Part shown: in pieces, positions 9,740 through 21,277 of the stretch | Layout: each line of letters starts with the position of its first letter | Numbering within the stretch: the first letter of the stretch is position 1 | NCBI GenBank assembly: GCA_963921825.1 | Contig: OY997589.1 | Coordinates: 76,058,523 to 76,122,522 of the forward strand | Direction: 5' to 3' | DNA: 64,000 nucleotides | Origin: Erodium maritimum | Taxonomy: Eukaryota > Streptophyta > Magnoliopsida > Geraniales > Geraniaceae | The notes under the pieces: generated by a model | The model's input: only the letters and a program-made list of their open reading frames with translations | Told to the model about the DNA's origin: nothing | Database searches by the model: none | Translations under genes and position numbers: made by a program

Positions 9740-12228
9740 TTTTTTTTTGAGAGAAATGACGATATCATTAAATAGATAATAGGATATGGGGTCCATCTAG
9801 CGGCAGAACCCGTACAATTTCATAATGTAAAGAAATAGAAACCGAAACATAAATACTGAGAAGTAAATGGTGCTCATATGCATAGAGGCGGTCGGGGGGT
9901 GAACTACTGTACATCCGTGAATACCGATACAGTGTGCGCCAACCATAAAGTACTGGTCGAGCAGACCAGGTGATAACTGAACGATGGTGGACCGATGACA
10001 TCCCCGGGAAATCAGCGTGCGTCGTCCTCCCTTAAGTGATAGTAGTAGGGCTCCTGAACGCGGGATTGCTGATCCCGAAGTGGTAGGGAAACATCTTCTC
10101 GACTGTTAGCAGAACTATTGCCACCAATCTGCCAGGAAGGGTATACAGTCGACCAAACCCTTCCTGAGGCTCCAGGCACTCATTCCTGGAGGCGGGGGTG
10201 CTTATAGCCCCCCGCCACTGCATGTGATGACCCCTTTGAATCCTCTTAGGGTTCCTCCTCCTCTGGTTCCAACTCCCTCTCCAGGCGTTTCTTTCCCGAC
10301 AAGGATGGTGACATTTCCCTCGGGAGCCACCCCACCTGGGTCTCATCCTCCCTGACATCCGGATGCCTCTCCTGCGGCCATGCCTCCTGGGGCCTCGGGG
10401 GAGTGTGTGGCCTACTCGCCGAGGATCCCCCTTTCCCCCAGCCTTTCAGATATGTCCACTTTGTACCCGACATCGCCTTCCCATGCTTCGCCCTTTCCAA
10501 ACCTGATCTTGGATCCGTCGGGGCTCTCAACGAGGGGCCCCTTTTGCCCCCCACGACCGGGTACCCCGAGAATAGATGACCCGCACAGCAGCACCCAAAA
10601 CAATGTTCATGCAAATGTTCGTATGATATCAACAAGCGAGTACGTACCTGGGAGGCCGACATCCTGAACCAAAGCTGACTCTGCAGCGGGACCCGAATGT
10701 CTACCCTGATCCTAACCTTCATGAAGTCACCCCAGCACATACCCTCCTTGTCCACATCCACCCCCTGACACACCCCCAAAGCATTCCCACCCTGAATCCT
10801 ACATCCCTCGTCCAAGCCCCCACAGGTAGATTCGATACACGGGCCCAGACAGAAAAATGGCGGAACTCCAGCTCCTGGACCTGCATGTGGGCACGTAGAT
10901 CCGTGAATAAAATCAGTGTCCCTGAAAGACCAAGGCTCTCCCAGCAACACCCTATCTCTGTCCTTTTCAGTCTTGAAGAAGAACGCAATGAGACCACCAA
11001 CCAGAGGCTTCGGCTCTACTGCTAATCCCCATGCATCCTCCAATCTTTCTGCCACAGCCTTCCAGTAACACTTCTTAGAGGTAAGTACCTTGGCAGCCAG
11101 AGCAAAGCGATATAGATTACTCTGCCCTGTGATTTCCTGCATCGGTACCACCACCTCCCTGATTTTCATCGCCCCCATCTGGGATCCGAGTTCCCCCACC
11201 TGGGTAGGGTCTCCCCGAGCCCCAAACGGGTTATAGTCCTGATCCCCTTGCAGCTGACCTGATCGAGAGCCCACCTGATCCGCTCGGCCCTGACCTGTAG
11301 CCCCCTCAGCCCGACTCTGCCCCGGTCTCAGCCCATATCGCGCTGCCCAACGGGCCACGTCCTCTTGACCCCCACGCGTCCAGCCCGAGTAGGCAGCTCG
11401 TCTTTGGCCCAGTGGCCCCGAGCCTGTCCTCAGAGTCCATGCCTCATGTGGTGATGGACGAGTGATAGGGCCAGTCAGCCCAGCCCGACCCTGATGGCCC
11501 GCACGCATCGCATCCGCCATCAAGCCCAGGCCCGTACCAGCAACACTCGAAACCCTAGGAAGCACCACCTTCGACTGTAGAGCCGTCGGCGCCTTGCCCT
11601 TCCTGATTCGCCACGACGCCGCCTCCAGGGATTCCGATTCCGTGTCAGCCGTAGCCGACGAGATCACAATCGGGATGAGGGCCGCCCCATCCCGGAGCGA
11701 CTCCTCAGACCCGACCTCCACCCGCACCGTCTCCCCCTCCGCCACCCGGATGGCCGGACGACGACGAAGCTTCGGACGGGGACCCACGACCTGCACACGA
11801 CGAGGCCGCTGTCCCTCCTCCCTGTCGTGCTCCACTGGTTTCACCGTCGAGAAAGTTAGCCCCTCCGCCAACCTGCATGGAGACCAGGCTGTCGGGGAGG
11901 AGAGCATCGGCGATACCACCGTCCTCTCCGTCTCCTCCGGCCACTCCTGGTCCTCCTCTTCCCCCAGAGCCATGGGCGACCCCAACTCCGGCCGACCCAA
12001 TTGACTTCCTTGCAAAAACCGACCACCCTCTTCACTGGTTCTCGTCGGCCACGAACCTCCCGGCCGCCGCTCCTCTCCCCCAACCCCACTCACTGCATCA
12101 CCAGACGAGGCGGACATCGACCTCTCCACGAATGAAGGCGAACTCATGATCGCGTTCGACAGAAATGACCGATTGCAAAAAACCAACCCTAGGGTTTAGA
12201 GATGTTCTGCGCTACGTTATGCTTGTTT
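9740..12228 (-). mobile_element. ORF1-only LINE (LINE1), complete ends with 16-bp target duplication
   Basis: On the minus strand it runs from 12228 (5') to an A-tail read as t-run at 9740. Flanks gttttataatgacaat (9724-9739) and gttttataaagacaat (12229-12244) match at 15 of 16 positions. A short leader with aaccctagggtt precedes ORF1 (12146-10246). After the ORF1 stop only ~500 bp of non-coding tail remains before poly(A). No endonuclease or reverse-transcriptase frame is present, so the copy is ORF2-less yet appears full length at its 5' end. It sits in the RBR promoter region and in an older LTR-like repeat. Confidence 0.85.
10246..12146 (-). CDS. LINE ORF1 (gag-like, DUF4283 type with CCHC knuckle)
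   Basis: A 633-codon frame from ATG at 12146 (MSSPSFVERSMS). An upstream extension to 12186 would start at a non-ATG codon. After a low-complexity Ser/Arg/Gly region comes a DUF4283-like segment (LYRFALAAKVLTSKK, WGLAVEPKPLVGGLIAFFF) and later CWGDFMKVRIRVDIRVPL. A degenerate zinc knuckle follows (HCFGCCCAGH). Between about 10915 and 10770 the expected protein continues in another frame (TLILFTDLRAHMQV, FSVWARVSNLPVGAW), so two compensating frameshifts flank an out-of-frame stretch without introducing a stop. ORF1 proteins coat LINE RNA. This copy is probably not functional as written. Confidence 0.75.
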
Positions 12229-12300
12229 GTTTTATAAAGACAATGATATAGTATAGGTTGGAAAAATACTTGATTTTAATGTGATTTTTAAAATACATTT

Positions 12301-13457
12301 AATATCAGTTTTTATTTTACGTGCTTGTATTCTAAACTTAGAGCCGCCGTCCTTTAGAGAGAGAAAGTTAGTGTTTCTGCCATGGCTACACGGCCATAAC
12401 TGATCTTCCCATCTCAGCGGCGATCACTCCAGGTGGAGTTACAGCTTTAAGGGACAGGGATGAAGTAGGGGTAAAGAGAGCAATGTTAGAGACAAGGAGA
12501 ACATGGGATTTGGCATTACGAGGGTCGGGGTCGCAAGAACATAGAGGTCGGCTCGCCGTGTACGGACGAGACTGGGTGGTGGTCTGGAGTTCTTTTTCTA
12601 TTGGTACCGAGAGAGGGGACGAGAAAAAGCGGCGACTAGGGTTTCTATCGCCGCTGATTCGGGGTTCAGATGTGCAGGAGCCGGTTGGGTTGTCGATGGC
12701 GGGTCATGGTTGTGGCGGCGCGCGGCTATACGAGCTTCTGCCGACGAGGGCTATCATGGCGGCTCCGGTCTCGACGTCGATTGATAGGATGAGGTGCTCA
12801 GGCGGCCGACTACTGGTGGTGGCGGACGATGCAGAACATCAGGAAGTTGTTGGTCAAGGCGACGTCGGGGTGATCTCGGGCGGGAAAGTCAACAACGGTA
12901 GCAGCGACGGAGGAAAGAGTGGAGGCAGCAGAAGAAATTGGTCGGCGCTTTGACCCACACCTGCTGTTTTTCTGAATGCAGAGTGGACATGCACCGTAAG
13001 GACCTGGTCTTCAGTTAGCGATATGAGGTATTTGTCTGCTGGTAGTGTTTGGACGTTCAATGGTCCGACGCTAATCCTGAGCATTGACTCAGAAAGGCAT
13101 GCAGAGTCTAATGGAGGGACACCACAACCGGCGAGGGGCGAAACGCACCCTCCCCTCGATCAATGAGAACTTCGTGGTCTTGTGGGGGGGGGGGGGGTCT
13201 GCCGGTAGTACTACCTCAGTAGACGAAGGGTGGCATCGGTTCCACCAAATACCGACGTGACATTCTTCAATCAGATCGGGAACCAACAATTTTACGTTTC
13301 TAAAGGCCATATTATCATCAGAGGGAGACGACGTCAAATGGCTACTCGGGAGGATGTATAGTCCAATTGAGCCATTCTAGTTCCTGGTTACAGGGCTGTC
13401 TAGGTTGTCACTCTTAGGTGTCAGTATTCTACTAAAACATACTATATAGTCGATTTA
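12301..13457 (+). mobile_element. LINE-type retroposon (LINE2), 5' part; split by MULE1
   Basis: The element runs 12301-13457, then 19573-19863 after the MULE. It is bounded by the 12-bp duplication taaaatacattt (12289-12300 and 19864-19875) and ends in an A-rich tail (tcaaaaaataaaat). Net length is about 1.45 kb. A 156-codon frame at 12483-12953 (Gly/Ser/Val-rich) has no domain I recognise. A run of 14 G lies at 13184-13197. No reverse transcriptase is present. Confidence 0.7.
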
Positions 13458-13590
13458 GGGTTAATTCCTTTTTGTACCCCTTTTCTATTGGTAACATACC
13501 TTTAGTACCCTTACGTTTGGTAACGTTCAAAAACAACCCCTATGTTTTGGTAACTTGCAACTGTGAGAAAAAACGGACGGAATATTCCAT
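13458..13590 (+). repeat. MULE1 left terminal inverted repeat
   Basis: Runs from gggttaattcc through accctTacgtttggtaacg to tgagaaaaaacggacgg. It pairs with 19435-19563. Confidence 0.9.
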
Positions 13591-15059
13591 TCCATCCGTC
13601 ATGTGACCACACGTGACCTATATTGAATAGTAAAATTACTAATGTACCCTTGTTCACCAAAACTACTCATTTTACATCTCTTAAATTCCTATTCTGCCCC
13701 TTAGTCTATTTTAACCTAACCCTAATATATGTACAAATTCTAACCCCTTTTCAACTCAGTCGTCACTTTCCCCTTTCCCCCAACACCTCCAACCTCATGC
13801 CATCTTCTCCGGCCTCGCCTCCTCCGACCTCCTCCACTGGAACTGTACCCCTGACGCCGCTGACCATTGGAACCGCACCACGACGCCGTCGACCACTGGA
13901 ACCGCACCCCGACGCCGCCGACAACCGCGGCGTGTTGCGGCGTGCTGTACTTCACCAGCCTCCTCGTGGTCCTCCTCTAACCTCCGCCACTGGAAGAGGG
14001 ATTGGCATAGATCATGTCCCAAACTCGGGACTCGAAAGCTAGAAACCAAGAACAAGAACTGTAGATTTTAGACAGGACACAATCACAAGGTGCCTACTTT
14101 CGATCCTATATGGATGCTGTAACTTCTTCTCCAGTTTCTTCCCTACCTATTCTTTGAAAACTCCTCCTCTTGCTGGTACCTTCTGCCAGATCTCAGCTCG
14201 GTTTTACTTTTATCTGTAAGCCAACATCACCATTGATATCATCATCGGTAAATGGCTTCTCACAGACATAAGAGTATGGATATTCATGAAATTCGCCTCG
14301 CCCAGGTCTCATCTCATCAGGCTCTCCCACTATTTGCTTTGTTGAGAGAGACTAAACAATAAATGTGAGAAATTTTGTTGTGTGTGGCGTGGTGTTGGCT
14401 GCGTGAGTAGAACAGAAAAGAGGGATGTTTTGTTTTGGTGATACTAGTGAATGATCTTGAGGCAAGACACATTTGTGTGGTTGTAAATGGTTTTAGATAA
14501 TGAAAGAATTGATGGAATGAAGACGGGGAAATCGTGCTGAGAGCCTTATGTGAAGATGGAATTTGAGGGGTAGCCTTCGTAAATTGTCATTCTGGTTTTA
14601 TTCATTTGTTTTTAATTTTTTTAATAGAAAAGGTATGAAAAGACCAAATAACACTTCCTACTTTACTAAAATTTTCCCTCTAACCCCGACCCCACCTCTT
14701 CATCTTCTTCCTCCTTACTCGATTCTCGGCATTCAAACAGAAGCAAAAACCGTCAACTCGCGAGTCCGTCTTCTTCGTCTTCATCCAATGGGTCTCTGCA
14801 AATATCGACGGCGCCGACTCCAACTCAGTCACGAGGGTCCATTCAACGCTCAACTACTCGTTTCAGGTTAGAATTTTGGGTTTGTTTAGATAGATGGTAG
14901 AGTTTGGTTCATCGCCGGTAAAGGTGGGAAATCGCCGGCGATGATGCCCATTGCCGGGAAAAGGCCAAAGCCCCGCCGAGTTACTTTAATTCGGCGGCGG
15001 ATTGAACCCATAGTGCCACATTTTTGACTGGTCGAGCAAAATTCTGGCCGAGCATTGGG
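13591..15059. other. MULE1 internal region without clear gene
   Basis: Short frames (13623-14042 + and 13740-14055 overlapping; 14563-14871 +) translate to low-complexity Thr/Pro/Arg peptides. A Pack-MULE-style captured fragment is possible. I cannot assign one. Confidence 0.35.
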
Positions 15060-15560
15060 TCAATCATCGGCCGATTGATTTGTCAATCCTCCTAATTCTG
15101 GCCGAGGATTCGTCAATCCTCCAGTGAAGTCAACACTGAGGGAATGAGTCAATCCTCCTAATTTTGGCCGAGGATTTGTCAATCCTCCAGTGTAGTCAAC
15201 ACTGAGGAAATGGGTCATTCCTCCAAATTTTGGTCGAGGATTTGTCAATCCTCCAGTGAAGTCAACACTTGAGGGTTTGTCAATCCTCCAAGTCAACACT
15301 GAGGGTTTGTCAATCCTCGACTGAGTGAGCCGAATAGTGGAGTTGGCCGAGTGGGTCAATCCTCCTAAGTCTGACCGAGGATTTGTCAATCCTCCAAGTC
15401 AACACTGAGGGTTTGTCAATCCTCGGCCAAATATCTCAACCCCCACCTAGTATCTCAGTCGTCGGCCGAAGATCTCATTCCCCCGCCGAATATGTCAATC
15501 CCCCGCCGAATATCTCATTCATCCGCCGAATATGTCAATCACCCGCCGAATATCTCATTC
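15060..15560. repeat. Tandem subrepeats in MULE1 (tcaatcctcc / ccgccgaatat units)
   Basis: 15060-15430 repeats gaggatttgtcaatcctcc with agtcaacactgaggg spacers. 15470-15560 repeats ccgccgaatatgtcaatc / ccgccgaatatctcattc. The frames that open through it are repeats, not genes. Confidence 0.8.
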
Positions 15561-15802
15561 ATCCGCCGAATGGGACTTGTTCAGTACATCTATGCTCTCT
15601 GGAATTTCCGATCGGCGGAATGCATTGTGCATTTGGCCGATCGGCCAAATGCACTTACATACAAACATTGCACTGTGAAAAAAAGAGAGGATACATTGAA
15701 CACATCTAACGACTACATGGTACCCTTAAACATATAATCCAATTACAAATATTAGCATAATCGAAAACAAATACATAGTCCGTGAAACAAACATAAAGTA
15801 TC

Positions 15803-18272
15803 CTACACATTAGATGTAGAAGCAAGCGAAGGACATGTTCGTTTGTTGTGACCAACAATCGAACAAATTCCACATTTTCGTGGACGCTTTGGAGCCGCTG
15901 CAGTCGCTCTAGGGTCCTCACCTCCTGAAGGAATTCTTCTCTCAACTCTTCTACCGAGTTCCACTACAAACTCTGGTGTCTCAACATCAATAAGGCCACG
16001 AAGTTCATCAACATTCCACTCCATTTCTCGTAACACTGGATAAATGGTTCCATGATAAGCGAGCGCCCATGCTTCTACCGAATAATACCCGTCCCATAGC
16101 TCGTACATATCCATCTTAGTATCTTCACAACACGCTAAGGCATGATTACAAGGAATTCTATCGATGTCAAACTTCCGACAACCGCATGTTCTCTTAACCA
16201 AATCAACCAAGACGTCATCGAAAGGACCAGTAACCCGATACTGGCCAATTCTGTTCAGTGGTGTTATTCGCATTTACTTCGCTTTGAAGATCCTCTTAGC
16301 AATGATACTCTCTACCTTCGGAACCACAACTTGGAGATCCGGTAATTTGGCCATCACATCTCGACGTAGCATGAACCATTCACTAACCTTTTCTTGTATG
16401 GCGTTGAACAACGCAATAATGGGCCACTCTCTCTGTTTTCGTAATACGTTGTTGATGGATTCAGAACCGTTCGTTGTCATGATATTGTACCGAGTGGCCT
16501 CGAAGAAATCTCTCACCCATTGAGGACGTTCTATGTTCGTTGTCTCCAAATATCTCGCCGCCTGGGGGTACAATTCTTGGAACTGTTGCCACCTAGCATT
16601 GAACTTTTCTGGTGTGTAAGCCTCAACAACTTTTTGGAATAACTCACAAAGACCGTCCCTGTTGCAACCCCCATGACGAGATCTGACATTTACAGTCAAA
16701 TGCCACCTACAATGGCCATATTTAGCCTTTGGGCAGTGTTCCGTCATTGCCTTCCTGATATTTCCATATCTATTGGAAAGGATAACCAAGTCATCCTCGT
16801 CCGGGATCTCCGGCCTCAACTTTTGGAAGAACCAACTCCATGAAGCGTCTGTCTCCCTGTCAACCACTTCCCAAGCTATAGGATATTGGTGACGGTTACC
16901 ATCTTCCCCGGTTGCAATTAGCAATATCCCTTTATACTTTGTTTTCAACCACGTACCATCTACTCAGATCACCTTTCTCATGGAAAGTTTAAATCCATCA
17001 ATGCATGAAAACATAGTGAAATCTACCATGCTCATCCACCTTCAAATGAGTTACTGCCCCTTCATTCATCTTCCGAACCTGAAACAAATATGCAGGGATT
17101 AATCCATAACTTAAATCAGGATCCCCTACAAGTTTAATCATCGCCAACAACCGAGCCCTCCAACACTTCCAGTATTTATAATCGTCAAGATCGTCACTCC
17201 TGAAATCGTCTTGAAGCATCCTTGGACAAGGAATATGTTTTTGTCCAACATATTTTTTAGCCACCCTACATGCCAGTGCTTCTGAACTCAGTTGACCTCT
17301 TCGGGTGCTGCGATCACGGGCCAAACAAGTATGGAAAGGCTTGTAGGTTCTAATGGAGAATTGATCAGATCCCCGATCTTTGGCTCCACGCACTCTCCAT
17401 CTACAATCAACACCATGACATTTTTCAATGTATAGCGTTTTTGAAGATCTATCTCGGTCTATCCAAAATTTACCCTTCTTTGCAACCTCTCTCAGATACG
17501 TAATAAATGCTTCCTTGTTACGAAACTTTTTACCAACTACTGAATCTTACCGATCACTGAAACCGATATTGGTTTGTTCTGGATCCACCCTATCTAACGG
17601 AAACTGATGGTCTCTAGAATAATACTCCACCATTTGACCGTTCTCTTCGATACCATCCAAACTTTCCGGCACTGGCGTAGGAGCTGGTATACTATCAAAA
17701 CTTACAATCTCTGGCGTAGAAGCTGGTATACTATCCAAACTTACAATCACTGGCATTGGAGCTGATGCTTCTGCCTCAGTATCAACCTCTGTATGTCGAC
17801 GCCGAATAACTAGGTTCTCAGCATTCTCTACACGACTAAAAATATCCAAGTCAAAATGACCATCATTCCCACCTTCAACTTCCGCACCACTGTTATCTTT
17901 TTTGTTGATCAGCTCTACACGTAACATGGTTCTACGACATTCTTTCATGTTTTCAGCTACTACATACCGAACACCCATATCCGTTACAATCCAAACTGGA
18001 GAGATAATTTCTGCGTAATTGGGCAAATAAGGTTGGTAACTAAGTTTCAATTCTGTATCACTTTCCTTCACCCCAATTTCGGAATACAGCAGGTCCTTTA
18101 ATGTTTTCAATGTTGCATTGGCACCATCAACAATAGCAAGACCAATAATTTTATTGTTTGTTGATGATATCCATTTATAGTTCCCATCCTCCTCTACCTT
18201 ATATTTCTCACCGTAAATAGCATGGATCACTGCAACTTCACTCATTTCTTGTACAATTACAACCTCTTTCAT
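15803..18272 (-). pseudogene. MURA-type MULE transposase, decayed
   Basis: Minus strand from ATG at 18272. The N-terminal MULE domain (to 17547) includes VHAIYGEKYKVEEDG-like sequence. It continues after an in-frame TAA at 17547 through DYKYWKCWRARLLAMIKLVGD (as pieces), a frameshift near 17010, and a TGA just before VDGTWLKTKYKG (~16970). The transposase core runs to 16274 (TAA), then the SWIM finger CGCRKFDIDRIPCNH and the knuckle CGICSIVGHNKRTC. Of the DDE residues, the first Asp (VDGTW) and the Glu (NGSESINN) are present. The second position reads LSNRYGNI where the family has SDR, so Asp is replaced by Asn. Three stops, one frameshift and a lost catalytic residue make it inactive, but the remaining similarity is high, so decay is recent. 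Confidence 0.9.
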
Positions 18273-18354
18273 TTAAGTCATTACATTAACCATACACATA
18301 CCCATAATACTAACAATACTAACAATGTAGGCTAGTCTAGGAATATGCATTAGG

Positions 18355-18490
18355 CCGATCGGCGAGATGTAGCCGATGGAGACGCTAGCCGATGGGAGAC
18401 TATGGCCGATTGACTCCGATCGGAGACTATGGCCGATTGACTCCGATCGGCGAGTATGGCCGATTTACTCCGATCGGCGAGCTTCTCCTA
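18355..18490. repeat. Tandem gccgatcgg-type repeats upstream of the MULE1 transposase
   Basis: Three to five units of tatggccgattgactccgat followed by cgg. The same palindromic core recurs on the other side of the transposase at 15608-15655 (ggccgatcggccaaat). Confidence 0.8.
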
Positions 18491-18534
18491 CCCGCGACAT
18501 TCCTCTGGTTTGTTTCCCTAAACCGCATCTACTC

Positions 18535-18628
18535 TACTAGAATCTTTTCCAATCTACTCCAATCTTTTCCAATCTATTCCAATCTATTCCAATCTTTTCC
18601 AATCTTTTCCAATCTATTCCAATCTTTA
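18535..18628. repeat. Short tandem repeat (ttccaatcta/ttccaatctt)
   Basis: About nine 10-11-base units of ttccaatct in MULE1. Confidence 0.85.
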
Positions 18629-18979
18629 TGTGTATAGCCTTTTTTCTCAAAACCCTATAACTCAAATTAAAGCTTAAGCTTTGTGGTCTACTTACTTGTG
18701 CTCACTGCCTGGGAGGAAGACAGGGTCGGGACGGTGGTGGACGGCGCTCGGGACGGTGGTGGACGGTGCTCTGGACGGCGGTGAACGGACAGCAGAGAAG
18801 AATTGTTGCAGCAGCTCTTGTCGGGTCAAATTGGGGATATATTTGGAATTGGGTTTGTTTTGAAAATATAGAAATTGGGTATTTGGGGGTGTATTTTGTA
18901 AATATAGAAACTTGGTTCTCTTTTTGCAAATAAAGAGAAGGGTAGAAGAGGGATGAACAAACTTTCATTAAGTTGAAGG

Positions 18980-19434
18980 TTTTTTTTCAAATTTCATCTT
19001 CACTCAATGTTTTTTTCAAATTCTATCTTCTATTAAGGCTATAAACGAAATTCATCCAATGACGACACGTTAATGTATTCTTTTACTTTATTTATTTATT
19101 TTGTTTTATTTTAAAATAAAATTATGAAAATTGTAAAATGAATTAATACTAAAAATTTAATCTGAAAATTAATAAAAATTTGAAAAGAAATAATAATTTT
19201 AATTCAAAGATTTATATTTTCTAGAAAAGAATAAAATTTAAAGAAAAAGAATTATTATTATTATTTTAGAAAGTAAATAAAATATTTAGAAAAAATAAAG
19301 AATGATTAAAATTATTTAAGCAATTAATGATGTCAAAAAGAATTAATTAAAAATTAATGAATGAGGGTAATATGGTCTTTCAATTGATAAGTAAACTTAG
19401 ATTTGAATGTGGAAGGGTATGTTGGTCATTTTAC
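18980..19434. other. AT-rich MULE1 sequence, no gene seen
   Basis: Mostly A/T with poly-A and poly-T runs, between the low-complexity block and the right TIR. Confidence 0.5.
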
Positions 19435-19563
19435 ATCCTTCCGTCAGATTTTCCTCACAATTGCAAGTTACCAAAACGTAGGGGTTGTTTTTGAACGTTA
19501 CCAAACATAAGGGTACTAAAGGTACGTTACCAATAGAAAAGGGGTAGAAAAAGGAATTAACCC
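19435..19563 (-). repeat. MULE1 right terminal inverted repeat
   Basis: Contains cgttaccaaacataagggta and ends aaggaattaaccc, the reverse complement of the left end. Confidence 0.9.
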
Positions 19564-19572
19564 GTAGATTTA

Positions 19573-19863
19573 TGCATGTTCGGATCATAGGGTTTACTCG
19601 GCCCTACCCCACAGTCTTCAATCGTTGTACTGGTTCCCTCGGCCGCTATCGCAGCATTCTCCCGTCGACACCTTTGAAACATTTCGGTGAAATAGTAATT
19701 TTCAATTTAGTAGTTGTCCCACGATGTGTGGATCTGTTATTTTGTTTCCTTACAATTATTTCAATTGCCAGCTGTCTCTCCTGGGTGACCCGTTTAGGGA
19801 CTGTGCCTCTAGAGAGTTTCTTTTATTAATATATTACTCTCGTTACCCGCTCAAAAAATAAAA
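19573..19863 (+). mobile_element. LINE2, 3' tail
   Basis: Second piece of the retroposon split by MULE1. It ends agtttcttttattaatat ... tcaaaaaataaaat, an A-rich 3' end, followed by the duplication taaaatacattt. Confidence 0.7.
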
Positions 19864-19956
19864 TAAAATACATTTCAATGTATTTTGTTTCATTTTCTTA
19901 AAATTAAATTTGACTAAGATTGGGTTTTATAATATGTCTTGCTGAACGTTTCTCCG

Positions 19957-21277
19957 ATGAAGCAACGTGTGAAACGCTCTCTCTCGGCTGGCCGGACTTC
20001 CGCCGGCGTCGGCAAGGGTGAACCTGCGAGGTTCTTCTCTTTCTGCTCAAATATGTTGTCTTTGTACCGTGATTATCGTACCATATTCAGTCCTCAGTTC
20101 AAGAGGACCAAATGGGGATCCCGTGGCGACTTGGAGCCATCGTCTCAAGCTGCCAAATCCAGGTCGGTGGACGATGGTGCCAAACAGAGCAACATGAACA
20201 CTGCGCCGTCCACAGGTGAAGGGAAGGAGCGGGGAGGCAAACAGAGTACTTCTTCTGTCTCTGGGACAATGGACGTCTCTGCGCCATCCACAGTTGAAAG
20301 GAAGGTAGACGGAGCCGTGGGTAGTGACGGAGTTCCAGCTCGCCGGCGACGACTCCGACCTCAGTTTGTGGAGAGTTCAACGGAGGTATATGTGAGAAAT
20401 CTACCATTTCCATTCTCGGAGGAGTCATTTAAAGGGATGTTCCTTCCATTTGGTGTTATCGATTCATGTACATTGCTGCGGAGATCGAACAAGAAAGGTC
20501 TCTTTTTCGGTTTCATCTACTTTTCCTCACACGATGCTGCTGCTCAGGCGATAGAAACGCTGAATGGTTTCAAGCTGAACGGCCATATTTTATTTGTAGC
20601 TTTCTCCCGGCGTTTTTCACGATCGCCGGCGTCTGATTCTCTTGGACGGGCAAAACAGAGCATAGGCTCTGTTTTGCGTCCTGAGATAGAAGCTCGTTCA
20701 GGTGATCGTCTCCGGATTACTGGTGAGGGGGCAGGAGTATGTATGTGAGGATGCCACTGCTCAGGCACCTTTTCTTCTCCCGGCGGTCATTCCGGCGACT
20801 TCGCAGACCGCCGTTGACGTGCGATCCCCTGTTTCAGACGCGCCCGAAATTGGAGGGGAGTCCGCGTTCCATGGGAGATCATCGCCGAAGGAGGAGTCTG
20901 TTTTGAAAAGAATTCCTTTTTCAAAACAAATTGATTCGGATTTGATTCTGCCGAAATTCACGGCTGAAGTTCCAATTTCTGAGTCGTTGACTGCGCAGGA
21001 CCTTGGGTGCGAGTTTGGGCTCGAAGAAGACGGCCTGGGTTTTGGGCCTGAGGTAGTTTTGGGTCCAGTTGAACAAGATGGTTTAGTAAAGGCTTGTTCG
21101 GTGGTCAATTTGGACCCACGTTTGGCTACTGTTTTTGGCCAAATTGGGAAAGATATTGGCTCGAGTACCAACCCTCTTACCGACATGCATAAACCTAAGG
21201 GTCGCACCAATAGTTTGATAATCGATAAGAATGCAACGGACTTAAGTCGGAGGGAGACGTGTCGGGAATTTCCATAG
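19957..21277 (+). pseudogene. LINE ORF1 with RRM domain, frameshifted
   Basis: Starts at ATG 19957 (MKQRVKRSLS). A Ser/Gly/Arg-rich region is followed by one RRM at about residues 142-220: RNP2-like VYVRNLPF, then RNP1-like KGLFFGFIYF, then AIETLNGFKLNG. The first frame stops at 20748. The protein continues in another frame (20702-21277), implying a frameshift near 20730-20750. Downstream residues are Pro/Glu-rich and the frame runs into X1 at 21175. RRM-bearing ORF1 is known in plant LINEs. A host RRM gene is less likely because of the poly(A) tail and the lack of introns. Confidence 0.65.

Larger units (their letters stand above)
13458..19563. mobile_element. Mutator-like element (MULE1), 6.1 kb, ~130-bp TIRs, 9-bp target duplication
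   Basis: The TIRs begin gggttaattcctttttgtac and end in its near-perfect reverse complement, with ~93% identity over roughly 130 bases (13458-13590 and 19435-19563). Flanks gtcgattta (13449-13457) and gtagattta (19564-19572) are a 9-bp duplication with one mismatch. The inside holds a decayed minus-strand MURA transposase (15803-18272), several tandem blocks with gccgatcggc motifs, and 13740-14880, where short Pro/Arg-rich frames may be captured host sequence. It is inserted in LINE2. Confidence 0.92.

Noticed and set aside
12483..12953. 156-codon frame as a host gene
   Set aside because: It sits within a retroposon bounded by a 12-bp duplication and has no known domain; kept only as part of LINE2.
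16142..16523. Plus-strand frames over the MULE1 transposase
   Set aside because: They are antisense shadows of the minus-strand transposase.
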